Shown piece by piece: positions 1 to 5,699 of a stretch of 13,172 nt of DNA (positions are counted from its first letter, which is position 1; the number at the start of each line of letters is the position of its first letter). The notes beneath the pieces were generated by a model. The model saw only the letters and a list, made by a program, of their open reading frames with translations. It was not told the origin of the DNA and made no database searches. This stretch comes from an uncultured Clostridia bacterium. Lineage in GTDB: Bacteria > Bacillota > Clostridia > TANB77 > CAG-508. A program made the position numbers and the translations under genes. The stretch spans positions 1 through 13,172 of the forward strand of contig CAKPLD010000032.1 of NCBI GenBank assembly GCA_934167225.1. Direction: 5' to 3'.

Positions 1-155
1 ATTGCAAAATGAATGTCTGTGATATGTCCTATATTTATTTTATGAACTACTTGATTCATTGATACATATCCATCTTGTCCATCAAATACTTTTATTTCAC
101 CTTTTCTAATAGCAAATGGTGATACTTGTGCTTTTATTTGGTTATCTTCTACCAT
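1..155 (-). CDS. Unrecognised protein, N-terminal fragment (runs off the window start)
   Basis: An open frame reads leftward from an ATG at 155-153 and is still open at base 1, so only about 51 residues are seen (starts MVEDNQIKAQVSPFAIRKGE). The start is well supported: AGGAGGAG at 169-162 sits 6 bases upstream, and a good promoter lies at 191-219. The visible part is soluble and mixed, with no signal peptide or membrane segment; it contains a stretch GQDGYVSMNQVVHKINIGHI. I do not recognise the family from this fragment. The gene is on the same strand as the lspA-rluD-rluB operon but is separated from it by 368 bases holding a long palindrome and its own promoter, so it is probably an independent unit. 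The frame and start are seen directly; function is unknown. Confidence 0.75.
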   Translation of the reverse strand, partial: MVEDNQIKAQVSPFAIRKGEIKVFDGQDGYVSMNQVVHKINIGHITDIHFA

Positions 156-190
156 GTATAACTCCTCCTTCATTTTTAAGTTATGCGTAT

Positions 191-219
191 ATTTTATCAC
201 TTTTTCTATGTATTGTCTA
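191..219 (-). promoter_or_regulatory. Sigma-A-type promoter of the partial gene at 1-155
   Basis: On the minus strand, TAGACA (219-214) and TAAAAT (196-191) are separated by 17 bases, and TGA directly precedes the -10, giving an extended -10. The predicted start is about 30 bases upstream of the AGGAGGAG ribosome site. Confidence 0.65.
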
Positions 220-266
220 TAAATTTTATGTAATTTGTGCTAATTTTAGGTACTTGCTGTCTACTA

Positions 267-506
267 ATTCACAGCTTTAAAATTGTAGAGTAGGTTCGAA
301 TTAGAATAATTATTAATTTTTGGGGGATTAATGTGTGATTGAAGGACTTTTAGAGCTTATTAGCAGAATTTTTGGAAAGAGTTCATGCTCCGCCATGGAA
401 GGGTGCCAAAAATAATGCTTATAAGCTCTTAAAGTCCGTATTGAGCCGTTAATCCCACAAAAATTAATAATTATTCTAATTCGAACCGGTTTTAATAGCT
501 GTGAAT
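267..506. repeat. 240-bp near-palindromic inverted repeat (MITE-like or structured RNA)
   Basis: This intergenic stretch (156-523 holds no believable gene) is almost one continuous inverted repeat. Outer ends ATTCACAGCT (267-276) and AGCTGTGAAT (497-506) are complementary. A 29-bp arm at 293-321 is perfectly complementary to 459-487. Pairing continues inward with a few mismatches, for example GAGCTTAT near 352-360 with ATAAGCTC near 420-427, to TTTTTGG (370-375 area) and CCAAAAA (407-413), leaving about 30 bases of more GC-rich loop (375-406). It encodes no transposase. A short possible flanking duplication, TTGCTGT, occurs at 254-260 and 515-521. If transcribed it would fold into one long hairpin. 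It could be a non-autonomous transposable element, a processed RNA, or a 3' boundary for the rluB transcript. Confidence 0.85.
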
Positions 507-527
507 AGTAACATTTGCTGTTACTAT
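505..527 (-). other. Small hairpin overlapping the rluB stop codon
   Basis: ATAGTAACA (505-513) and TGTTACTAT (519-527) form a 9-bp stem with a 5-base loop that contains the rluB TAG stop (526-524). There is no U-run after it on the minus strand, so it is not a standard intrinsic terminator. It directly abuts the 240-bp palindrome, which may itself end or stabilise the operon transcript. Confidence 0.4.
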
Positions 528-1249
528 TTACTACCATAAAATTTTTCAATCTCTTTTTGGGTCAAATATCTCCATTGCCCTAGTTTTAAATCTTTTACGT
601 CTAGTGTTCCAATTTTACATCTATGTAATGCCAAGACTTTTTTTCCTATAGATTCACACATTTTTCTAATCTGCCTATTTTTTCCTTCATGAATTGTAAT
701 TTGAACTCTTGATATATTTTTTTCCTCATCTATTTTCAAAATTTTTGCTTTAGCAGGTTTTGTAATGTATCCATCGTCTATTTCTACACCTTTTTGAAGT
801 TTTTCAATATCATTTTTTGTTACAATTCCCTTTAGTGTAACATTATATGTTTTGTCTATTTTCTGGCTTGGATGTGTTAGTTTGTTAACAAACTCTCCAT
901 CATTTGTCAATATTAAGGCTCCAGAAGTGTACATATCTAACCTTCCAACTGGTACTATTCTTTTATTTATTTTTACTAAGTCAAGCACCATGTCTCTTCC
1001 AAATTGCTCTTTAGCTGTGGTTACATACCCAATTGGTTTGTTTAATAATATATATACTTTTTCTTCATCTGGTTTTACTATTTTGCCATTATATTTTACA
1101 ATATCTGTATTTGGTGTTATTTTGGTTCCAAGCTCTGTTACTTTTATTCCATTTACTTCGATTTTACCTTCTAAAATTAATTCTTCACATTTCCTTCTTG
1201 ATGCTACCCCACATGATGCTAAATATTTTTGTAATCTTATTTCTTCCAT
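524..1249 (-). CDS. rluB: rRNA pseudouridine synthase, RsuA/RluB/E/F family
   Basis: Converts a specific uridine in ribosomal RNA to pseudouridine in the cytoplasm. The Firmicute member of this family usually modifies 23S rRNA, as RluB does. The 241-residue protein has an N-terminal S4 RNA-binding domain (about 4-50, RLQKYLASCGVASRRKCEEL) followed by the catalytic domain, with the family motif GRLDMYTSGALILTNDGE and the catalytic Asp at about residue 105. NRQIRKM near residue 192 is also typical. The ATG at 1249 follows AGAGGAA, which lies inside the end of the upstream rluD gene; the gap between the genes is 3 bases, so they are co-translated. Length and motifs are normal. The family is certain; the exact target (RluB rather than RsuA or RluF) is inferred. 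Confidence 0.9.
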   Translation of the reverse strand: MEEIRLQKYLASCGVASRRKCEELILEGKIEVNGIKVTELGTKITPNTDIVKYNGKIVKPDEEKVYILLNKPIGYVTTAKEQFGRDMVLDLVKINKRIVPVGRLDMYTSGALILTNDGEFVNKLTHPSQKIDKTYNVTLKGIVTKNDIEKLQKGVEIDDGYITKPAKAKILKIDEEKNISRVQITIHEGKNRQIRKMCESIGKKVLALHRCKIGTLDVKDLKLGQWRYLTQKEIEKFYGSK

Positions 1250-1252
1250 TTT

Positions 1253-2170
1253 CTATTCCTCTTTTAATTCTTTTATGATTTTTTTTAAATATTCTGGAAT
1301 TTCAGCTTCTAAACTTATTTTTTTGCCTGTTATAGGATGCATAAATTCTAATTTCCATGCATGTAAACATTGCCCCTTTACATCCCACTCATTTTTTCCA
1401 TTCGAGTATACCTCATCTCCAATTATTGGATAGCCAATATAAGATAAATGAACTCTTATTTGGTGTGTTCTACCTGTCTCAAGATTTATTTTAAGAAGTG
1501 TGTATTTGTTTTTATATCTTCCTAAAACTTTAAAATGTGTAATTGCTTCTTTTCCATTTTTATCTACATCCATTTTTTTTCTATCTTTTTTGCTTCTAGC
1601 AATTGGCATATTAATTGTTGCTTCATTTTCCTTTATTATTCCTCTAACTAAAGCCAAATACGTTTTTTTCACTTCGTGATTTTTTAATTGTTCACTTAAT
1701 TTTATATGTGCTTTATCATTTTTTGCAACAATTATTGCTCCTGTTGTATCTTTATCTAATCTATGAACTATGCCAGGTCTTATTTCTCCACCAATTCCAG
1801 AAAGAGAGTCTTTGCATATAGACATTACTGCATTAACAAGTGTTCCATCTGGGTTTCCATTTGCAGGATGTACAACCATTCCTTTAGGCTTGTTTATTAC
1901 TATAATATCTTTATCTTCATAAATTATGTCTAAAGGTATATCTTGTGCTTTTAGGTCAATTTCTTTAGCTTCAGGTATGTTTATTTCTATTTCATCATTT
2001 AGCTTTAATTTATATGAACTCTTTGTTTTTTCATTGTTTACTTTTATATTATTTTCAGCAATTAGTTTTTGCACCATGCTTCTCGAAATTTCACTTTCAA
2101 TATTGGGTATTAAACTGTCTATTCTTTTTCCAACATCTTTTTCATTTATCTTTATTTTTTTCAAATCCAT
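1253..2170 (-). CDS. rluD: rRNA pseudouridine synthase, RluA/RluD family (YlyB-like)
   Basis: Catalyses uridine-to-pseudouridine conversion in large-subunit rRNA. I chose the ATG at 2170 (MDLKKIKINEKDVG, 305 residues) because GGAG lies 6 bases upstream. An ATG four codons earlier at 2182 has no ribosome site, and the GGAG falls just after it. Domains are an N-terminal S4 domain (about 10-58, VGKRIDSLIPN) and a catalytic core with GIVHRLDKDTTGAIIVAKND, in which the Asp at about residue 139 is the nucleophile. TGRTHQIRVH follows near residue 233. The gene overlaps the 3' end of the lspA-like gene by 29 bases and is followed after 3 bases by rluB. lspA next to this gene is the common Firmicute order (lspA-ylyB in Bacillus). 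Specificity for the RluD sites is inferred from similarity. Confidence 0.9.
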   Translation of the reverse strand: MDLKKIKINEKDVGKRIDSLIPNIESEISRSMVQKLIAENNIKVNNEKTKSSYKLKLNDEIEINIPEAKEIDLKAQDIPLDIIYEDKDIIVINKPKGMVVHPANGNPDGTLVNAVMSICKDSLSGIGGEIRPGIVHRLDKDTTGAIIVAKNDKAHIKLSEQLKNHEVKKTYLALVRGIIKENEATINMPIARSKKDRKKMDVDKNGKEAITHFKVLGRYKNKYTLLKINLETGRTHQIRVHLSYIGYPIIGDEVYSNGKNEWDVKGQCLHAWKLEFMHPITGKKISLEAEIPEYLKKIIKELKEE

Positions 2171-2591
2171 TTTTTTCTCCATTTTTTCTATCTTTTAATA
2201 TTTTCATTGTATTTTTCGTTAAAATTCCAGCTAGTCCTATCCATGCAATTAATATATATATGTATGCTAGGTTGATATTTATTGATCTTCCTAAGTCAAT
2301 AAATATAATAACATTTTGGTTCCATATTCTGTCTATTAAATTTCCTATTGCACCTGATAATGCGAATGTTAAAATTACTTTTGTATCTGTTTTTATAAAT
2401 ATATTATCATTTTTTATATACCTAATAATCATTATAACAATTATTAATGTCATAATTATATAATATCCGTTGCTATTTGAATCGCTGTTCATGGCTATGT
2501 TCCAGCCGTTTACATATGCAACAATTTTAGTTATTTGGTCTAATATTAATGTTATAATAAATATTATTATTAACACTTTTTTATCTTTCAT
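2142..2591 (-). CDS. lspA: Signal peptidase II (LspA) family protein, catalytic dyad apparently incomplete
   Basis: Membrane protein of 149 residues with four hydrophobic segments (about 6-28, 44-57, 72-87, 104-124), the length and topology of prolipoprotein signal peptidase, which cleaves lipoprotein signal peptides after lipidation. LDQITK (17-22) and GNLIDR (83-88, with the first catalytic Asp at 87) are present. The family normally ends its active site with N-x-A-D, but here the sequence reads NLAY (107-110): codon TAC where GAC is expected. The usual NxGAAF loop after the first helix is also absent, replaced by NIAMNSDSNSNGYY. Start ATG at 2591 has GAGGAG 8 bases upstream and a good promoter at 2629-2657. 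It heads the operon with rluD and rluB. It may be an inactive or repurposed paralogue; family membership is secure, activity is doubtful. Confidence 0.8.
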   Translation of the reverse strand: MKDKKVLIIIFIITLILDQITKIVAYVNGWNIAMNSDSNSNGYYIIMTLIIVIMIIRYIKNDNIFIKTDTKVILTFALSGAIGNLIDRIWNQNVIIFIDLGRSININLAYIYILIAWIGLAGILTKNTMKILKDRKNGEKNGFEKNKDK

Positions 2592-2628
2592 GTGATATTC
2601 TCCTCATACTTAATTTCTTGCCTTCTAT

Positions 2629-2657
2629 ATTTTACTAGAAAAATGCGAAAATATCAA
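2629..2657 (-). promoter_or_regulatory. Promoter of the lspA-rluD-rluB operon
   Basis: On the minus strand TTGATA (2657-2652) and TAAAAT (2634-2629) have exactly 17 bases between them. It is divergent from, and only 20 bases away from, the promoter of the DUF4364 gene. Confidence 0.75.
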
Positions 2658-2677
2658 TATTTTTGTTAGAACTTCTG

Positions 2678-2706
2678 TTTACATTATGTCTTCTTTGTGA
2701 TATAAT
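2678..2706 (+). promoter_or_regulatory. Promoter of the DUF4364 gene
   Basis: TTTACA (2678-2683), 17 bases, TATAAT (2701-2706), with TGA immediately before the -10 (extended -10). The start of transcription would lie about 15 bases before AAGGAG at 2724-2729. Confidence 0.8.
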
Positions 2707-2737
2707 GCCTTTAAAATTAATGTAAGGAGAAGCTATC

Positions 2738-3316
2738 ATGGAAGATAATATGAATAAACGTTTGGCACAAAATAAAGTTTTAATGTTATATGTGCTAAAA
2801 AAAGCAAAACATGATATAACAGAAAGTGATTTATTCAAACTAATTTCGCCTGTAAATAATATTAACTATTTTTATTTTAAACAATTACTTGCAGACCTTG
2901 TTGATTCCAAACTTGTGCAAACTTACACTAAAGACGAAGATACAAGCGATCATCAAATACTATACAGGCTAACAGCAGACGGACAAAATTCTCTATCTTT
3001 AACTATTGATGTTTTACCAGGTTTAGAGAAATTAAAAATAGATAATGTTTTAAAAAATGAATTCAACAATATTATTAGCGAAGATTCTATTGTTACCGAA
3101 TACATTCCAGAAAACGAAAATTCTTATACTGTAAAATGCAAAATTCTAGAAAACAATAAAACAATCTTCGAAGTTAGAACTTTTGCAGGTTCAAGCGAAC
3201 ACGCTAAATATATTTCTGATAATTGGAAACAAAATGCTTCTGTTATATATCCAAAAATTTTAGAATTAATTACAGGAGAAAAATTGAATAATATCAAAAA
3301 AACTCTTGACAAATAG
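2738..3316 (+). CDS. DUF4364 family protein, winged-helix N-terminus
   Basis: Protein of 192 residues matching the DUF4364 family as I remember it, a family common in Clostridia and without a firmly assigned job. The N-terminal half (about 8-90) has the pattern of a winged-helix domain: NKVLMLYVLKKAKHDITESD, then YFYFKQLLADLVDSKLV, then a wing YRLTADGQNSL. The C-terminal half is alpha/beta and contains the family-typical EHAKYISDNWKQNASVIYPK (about residues 154-173). This suggests a DNA-binding regulator, but that is inference. Start ATG 2738 follows AAGGAG with 8 bases spacing; there is an in-frame ATG at codon 5 without its own site. It is transcribed alone from 2678-2706, divergent from lspA. 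The -35 box of the downstream tRNA promoter lies inside its last codons. Confidence 0.85.
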   Translation: MEDNMNKRLAQNKVLMLYVLKKAKHDITESDLFKLISPVNNINYFYFKQLLADLVDSKLVQTYTKDEDTSDHQILYRLTADGQNSLSLTIDVLPGLEKLKIDNVLKNEFNNIISEDSIVTEYIPENENSYTVKCKILENNKTIFEVRTFAGSSEHAKYISDNWKQNASVIYPKILELITGEKLNNIKKTLDK

Positions 3317-3334
3317 AAAAAAACTGAGTATAAT
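3306..3334 (+). promoter_or_regulatory. Perfect consensus promoter for tRNA-Met
   Basis: TTGACA (3306-3311), 17 bases, TATAAT (3329-3334): an exact consensus. The -35 box overlaps the final Leu-Asp-Lys-stop codons of the DUF4364 gene. The tRNA begins 21 bases after the -10, leaving a leader of roughly 13 bases for RNase P to remove. Confidence 0.9.
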
Positions 3335-3354
3335 TAAGACCGTTACAGAAATAT

Positions 3355-3431
3355 GGCGAAGTAGCTCAGTTGGCTAGAGCACGCGGTTCATACCCGCGGT
3401 GTCGAGAGTTCGAATCTCCCCTTCGCTACCA
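3355..3431 (+). tRNA. tRNA-Met (CAT), elongator type
   Basis: A 77-base cloverleaf with encoded CCA. Acceptor GGCGAAG pairs with CTTCGCT (first pair G-U, as in the Bacillus elongator tRNA-Met I remember). The D stem is GCTC/GAGC. The anticodon stem CGCGG/CCGCG encloses loop TTCATAC, anticodon CAT at 3388-3390. The variable loop is GTGTC and the T loop TTCGAAT. The T stem GAGAG/CTCCC has one A-C mismatch (position 50 with 64). It lacks the three G-C anticodon pairs and the 1-72 mismatch of an initiator. A CAT tRNA that is lysidine-modified to read Ile AUA cannot be excluded by eye. Confidence 0.95.
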
Positions 3432-3449
3432 GCACAGTGTGTGTGTACT

Positions 3450-3484
3450 AAAAAACCTTGAGGGTTATAGACTCAGTGTTTTTT
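3450..3484 (+). terminator. Imperfect hairpin terminator after tRNA-Met
   Basis: AAAAAAC (3450-3456) with TGAG (3459-3462) can pair with CTCA (3472-3475) and GTTTTTT (3478-3484), with a two-base internal mismatch and a loop of nine bases. A T-rich run follows (3479-3492). It is 18 bases after the tRNA CCA end. Confidence 0.5.
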
Positions 3485-3493
3485 ATCTTTTGT

Positions 3494-3558
3494 TGCAAGT
3501 CGTAATAAAATTAAACCTAGTTGATAGATTTAATTTTATTACGACTTGCAGTTTTTTT
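3494..3558 (+). terminator. Strong intrinsic terminator with a 22-bp perfect stem
   Basis: Bases 3494-3515 are perfectly complementary to 3529-3550 (22 bp, starting TGCAAGTCGTAATAAAA), with a 13-base loop, followed by G and seven T (3552-3558). It separates the tRNA-Met unit from the HAD gene promoter just downstream. The stem is unusually long for a terminator. Confidence 0.85.
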
Positions 3559-3567
3559 ATCAGCTTC

Positions 3568-3596
3568 TTGACTTGAAAACTTAATTGTGCTAATAT
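3568..3596 (+). promoter_or_regulatory. Promoter of the HAD-yvcK unit
   Basis: TTGACT (3568-3573), 17 bases, TAATAT (3591-3596), with TGC directly before the -10 (extended -10). It starts 10 bases after the terminator T-run. AGGAGG at 3616-3621 follows. Confidence 0.75.
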
Positions 3597-3626
3597 AAAG
3601 AAAATTTTAACAATCAGGAGGTTTGT

Positions 3627-4253
3627 ATGAACTTTTTTATAGACTTTGATCACACACTATATAATACCCCATTGTTAACACAAAACATGCTTACATCACT
3701 TGCTGGGTACATATCAAAAGTTTCATCAGAAAATGAGGCTAAGATTTTTGAAGCATTAAAAAATAAATTCAAAAGAGGAGAAAACAACATTTACGACATA
3801 TATGAATTAATCAAATTTTTTTCAAATATATATAATTATAATATAACAGACGCTACAAATGTTGTAAACAATATAATTTTCAATGGAAAAGAATATCTAT
3901 TTAAAGACAGTATTCCATTTTTGAAAAAACTGAGAGAGCAAAATCATAAAATATACATACTTTCATATAATGAAAATGAAGTATATTTTCAAGCCGTTAA
4001 AATAGCAGGTTCAGGTTTACTAAAATTTGTAGATGGTATTTTTCCAACAACATCTATGAAAAGCGATATCCCTTTTGACTTTTCAAAATGTATATTTATT
4101 GATGATAAGCCAAAAGATTTAATATCTATTTATAATAGAAAGCCATTTAAAATTTTCAGAATTAGAAGAGATAATGATACATATTCTAATATAGAAACAG
4201 GTCTTCCTATTCCAGAATTTAAGAGTTTGACAGAACTTCAAAATAATATATAA
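3627..4253 (+). CDS. HAD-superfamily hydrolase (probable phosphatase)
   Basis: A 208-residue soluble protein with the haloacid dehalogenase signature set: motif I DFDHTLYNT at 6-14 (nucleophile Asp6, acid/base Asp8), motif II YILSYNE near residue 115 (Ser), a Lys in TTSMKSD near residue 145, and motif IV FIDDKPKD near residue 159 (metal-binding Asp pair). Residues of about 16-90 form a helical cap, as in C1-capped HAD phosphatases. The substrate cannot be told from sequence; a small phosphorylated metabolite or nucleotide is the usual case. Start ATG 3627 has AGGAGG 5 bases upstream and a good promoter at 3568-3596. The gap to yvcK is 38 bases with no terminator, so the two are probably co-transcribed. 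Confidence 0.85.
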   Translation: MNFFIDFDHTLYNTPLLTQNMLTSLAGYISKVSSENEAKIFEALKNKFKRGENNIYDIYELIKFFSNIYNYNITDATNVVNNIIFNGKEYLFKDSIPFLKKLREQNHKIYILSYNENEVYFQAVKIAGSGLLKFVDGIFPTTSMKSDIPFDFSKCIFIDDKPKDLISIYNRKPFKIFRIRRDNDTYSNIETGLPIPEFKSLTELQNNI

Positions 4254-4291
4254 AAATAAATATACTTAACAATTTTATGGAGGAATTAAAT

Positions 4292-5245
4292 ATGCAAAGA
4301 AAAAAAATAGTACTTTTAGGTGGAGGTACAGGGGCTTCTACTGTTTTGAGAGGATTAAAATATTTCCCTGTAGATATAACAGCAGTAATTACTGTTTCAG
4401 ATAACGGACGCAGTACTGGTAGGTTACGTAAAGAATTCTACACACCTGCTGTTGGAGATATAAGACACGTTTTAAGCAATTTATCTACACTTCCAAGTGA
4501 AGTTAAAGACATAATGGAATATAGAATGTCTACATATAGTGACTTAAACGGTCATTCTATGGGAAATCTTATTTTAACATCTCTTTATAAAAAAACTGGT
4601 AGTTTAAAAACTAGTATAGAATATTTTAGTAAACTTTTACGAGTTGAACATACAGTTCTTCCCCTTTCAGAAGATTACTTAACATTAATGGGCGAAACAG
4701 TTGACGGAGAAATTATTGAAGGTGAAGAAGAAATAACTCAAGCACATAAACAATATAAAAGAATTTTTTACAAAGAAGAACCAACAATATTTCCAGAAGT
4801 TTTTGATGCAATAGCAGATAGTGACTTAATAATTTTAAGTATGGGTAGCCTTTATACTAGCTTGCTTCCTCACTTAATTTGTAAAGATGTTGTAGATAGC
4901 ATTAATAAATCAAAAGCTAAAGTTATGTATATTTGCAATGCCATGACTCAACCAGGTGAAACAGATAACTTCGGTGTAAGTGACCATATGAAAACTTTAG
5001 AAAAATATTTAGGTCCTAACTCTGTTGATAGTGTTATTGTTAGTAACACTGTTCTTCCAAAAGAAATTCTAGAAAAATATTCTAGAGAAGAAGAAAAAGA
5101 TTTAGTTAAAATTGACTATGAAAATATGACTGATGCAAATTATGAAGTTTTAGAAGATGATTTGCTTGTTACAGATGATGGAACAATTAAACATGATAGT
5201 TTAAAATTAAGTTCAATAATTTTCTCTTATTTAATGAGAAAATAA
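4292..5245 (+). CDS. yvcK: YvcK/GlmR (CofD-like) family protein
   Basis: A 317-residue CofD-like fold protein. In Bacillus and Listeria relatives this factor binds UDP-GlcNAc and is needed for growth on gluconeogenic carbon sources and for normal cell-wall synthesis. Visible motifs are VLLGGGTGAS (7-16), SDNGRSTGRLR (about 37-47), GDIRHVLSNLS, GHSMGNL, LSMGSLYTS (about 190) and CNAMTQPGETDNFG. Two of these depart from the usual family text as I remember it, DDGGSSGRLR and GPGSLYTS. I start at 4292 (MQRKK) because GGAGG at 4279-4283 is correctly spaced for it; an ATG at 4277 overlaps that site. The common neighbours rapZ and whiA are absent here; it follows a HAD gene and precedes rpsT. Confidence 0.88.
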   Translation: MQRKKIVLLGGGTGASTVLRGLKYFPVDITAVITVSDNGRSTGRLRKEFYTPAVGDIRHVLSNLSTLPSEVKDIMEYRMSTYSDLNGHSMGNLILTSLYKKTGSLKTSIEYFSKLLRVEHTVLPLSEDYLTLMGETVDGEIIEGEEEITQAHKQYKRIFYKEEPTIFPEVFDAIADSDLIILSMGSLYTSLLPHLICKDVVDSINKSKAKVMYICNAMTQPGETDNFGVSDHMKTLEKYLGPNSVDSVIVSNTVLPKEILEKYSREEEKDLVKIDYENMTDANYEVLEDDLLVTDDGTIKHDSLKLSSIIFSYLMRK

Positions 5246-5255
5246 TAAAAAAAGC

Positions 5256-5284
5256 TTGCCAACCCCACTGTTTTGTGGTAAAAT
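5256..5284 (+). promoter_or_regulatory. rpsT promoter with an inverted repeat over the -10 region
   Basis: TTGCCA (5256-5261), 17 bases, TAAAAT (5279-5284), with TGG before the -10. CCCACT (5264-5269) and AGTGGG (5285-5290) form an inverted repeat with 15 bases between, covering the spacer and -10. CCAC (5265-5268) can also pair with GTGG (5275-5278). The repeat could be an operator or chance; no terminator precedes it, so yvcK transcripts may also read through. Confidence 0.65.
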
Positions 5285-5326
5285 AGTGGGTGTTATAAAC
5301 TAAAAGTACTAAAGGAGGTGCAAAAA

Positions 5327-5593
5327 ATGCCAAATATAAAATCAGCTAAAAAAAGAGTAAAAATAATCGAAAAGAAAACATTAAGAAATAATATGATTAA
5401 ATCAGGATATAAATCTGCTGTAAGAAAATTTGAAGAAGCATTAGAAGCTGGAAAAATAGATGAAGCTAAAGTTCTATTTTCTCAAGCAACAAAAAAAATC
5501 GACCAAGCTTGCACAAAAGGTGTTTTAGTAAAAAATACTGCAGCTAGAAAAAAATCTAATTTAGCAAAAAAATTAAACACAGCTATGGCTTAA
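5327..5593 (+). CDS. rpsT: 30S ribosomal protein S20 (bS20)
   Basis: Small basic helical protein of 88 residues that binds 16S rRNA in the body of the 30S subunit. The sequence MPNIKSAKKRVKIIEKKTLR with NNMIKSGYKSAVRKF, VLFSQATKKIDQACTKGVL and KNTAARKKSNLAKKL is the standard S20 pattern at full length. The start is the ATG at 5327, with a strong AAAGGAGGTG site ending 6 bases before it; a GTG three codons earlier is part of that site. It has its own promoter at 5256-5284 and ends at the terminator 5665-5699. In many bacteria rpsT is monocistronic, as it appears to be here. Confidence 0.97.
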   Translation: MPNIKSAKKRVKIIEKKTLRNNMIKSGYKSAVRKFEEALEAGKIDEAKVLFSQATKKIDQACTKGVLVKNTAARKKSNLAKKLNTAMA

Positions 5594-5595
5594 TT

Positions 5596-5636
5596 ATAAA
5601 TTGATTAATCGGCCGTATATTAATTAGTTAATTTAT
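5596..5636 (+). other. AT-rich bulged hairpin just after rpsT
   Basis: ATAAATT (5596-5602) pairs with AATTTAT (5630-5636) and ATTAAT (5604-5609) with ATTAAT (5619-5624), with a bulge at 5625-5629 and a loop carrying CGGCCG (5610-5615). There is only a weak T-run afterwards. It may be a 3'-UTR structure; an AT-rich chance fold is possible. Confidence 0.35.
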
Positions 5637-5664
5637 ATTTTTAAAAGATTATGCATAGTTTTTT

Positions 5665-5699
5665 AAAAAAGAAATCATCAATAGATGATTTCTTTTTTT
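5665..5699. terminator. Bidirectional intrinsic terminator between rpsT and the glycan operon
   Basis: A perfect hairpin: AAAAAAGAAATCATC (5665-5679), loop AATA, then GATGATTTCTTTTTT (5684-5698). It has A-runs on one side and T-runs on the other, so it can end rpsT on the plus strand and the glycosyltransferase operon on the minus strand, whose last stop codon (5700-5698) lies within its T-run. Confidence 0.9.

Noticed and set aside
1..155. KilA-N or other phage antirepressor identity for the partial gene
   Set aside because: The GYVSMNQ stretch loosely recalls such domains, but about 51 residues without conserved landmarks are not enough.
328..549. Open frame of 73 codons on the minus strand
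   Set aside because: It lies almost wholly inside the 240-bp palindrome and overlaps the end of rluB; no ribosome site or family resemblance. The frame is a by-product of the repeat.
852..1433. Plus-strand frame of 193 codons across rluB and rluD
   Set aside because: Antisense shadow of two clear pseudouridine synthase genes; composition rich in Phe, Ser and Leu, no start signal. Similar shadows at 2014-2463, 7170-7628, 8335-8874 and 10250-10645 were rejected for the same reason.
3355..3431. Initiator tRNA-fMet
   Set aside because: It lacks the three consecutive G-C pairs in the anticodon stem and the unpaired first acceptor position; the form matches elongator tRNA-Met.
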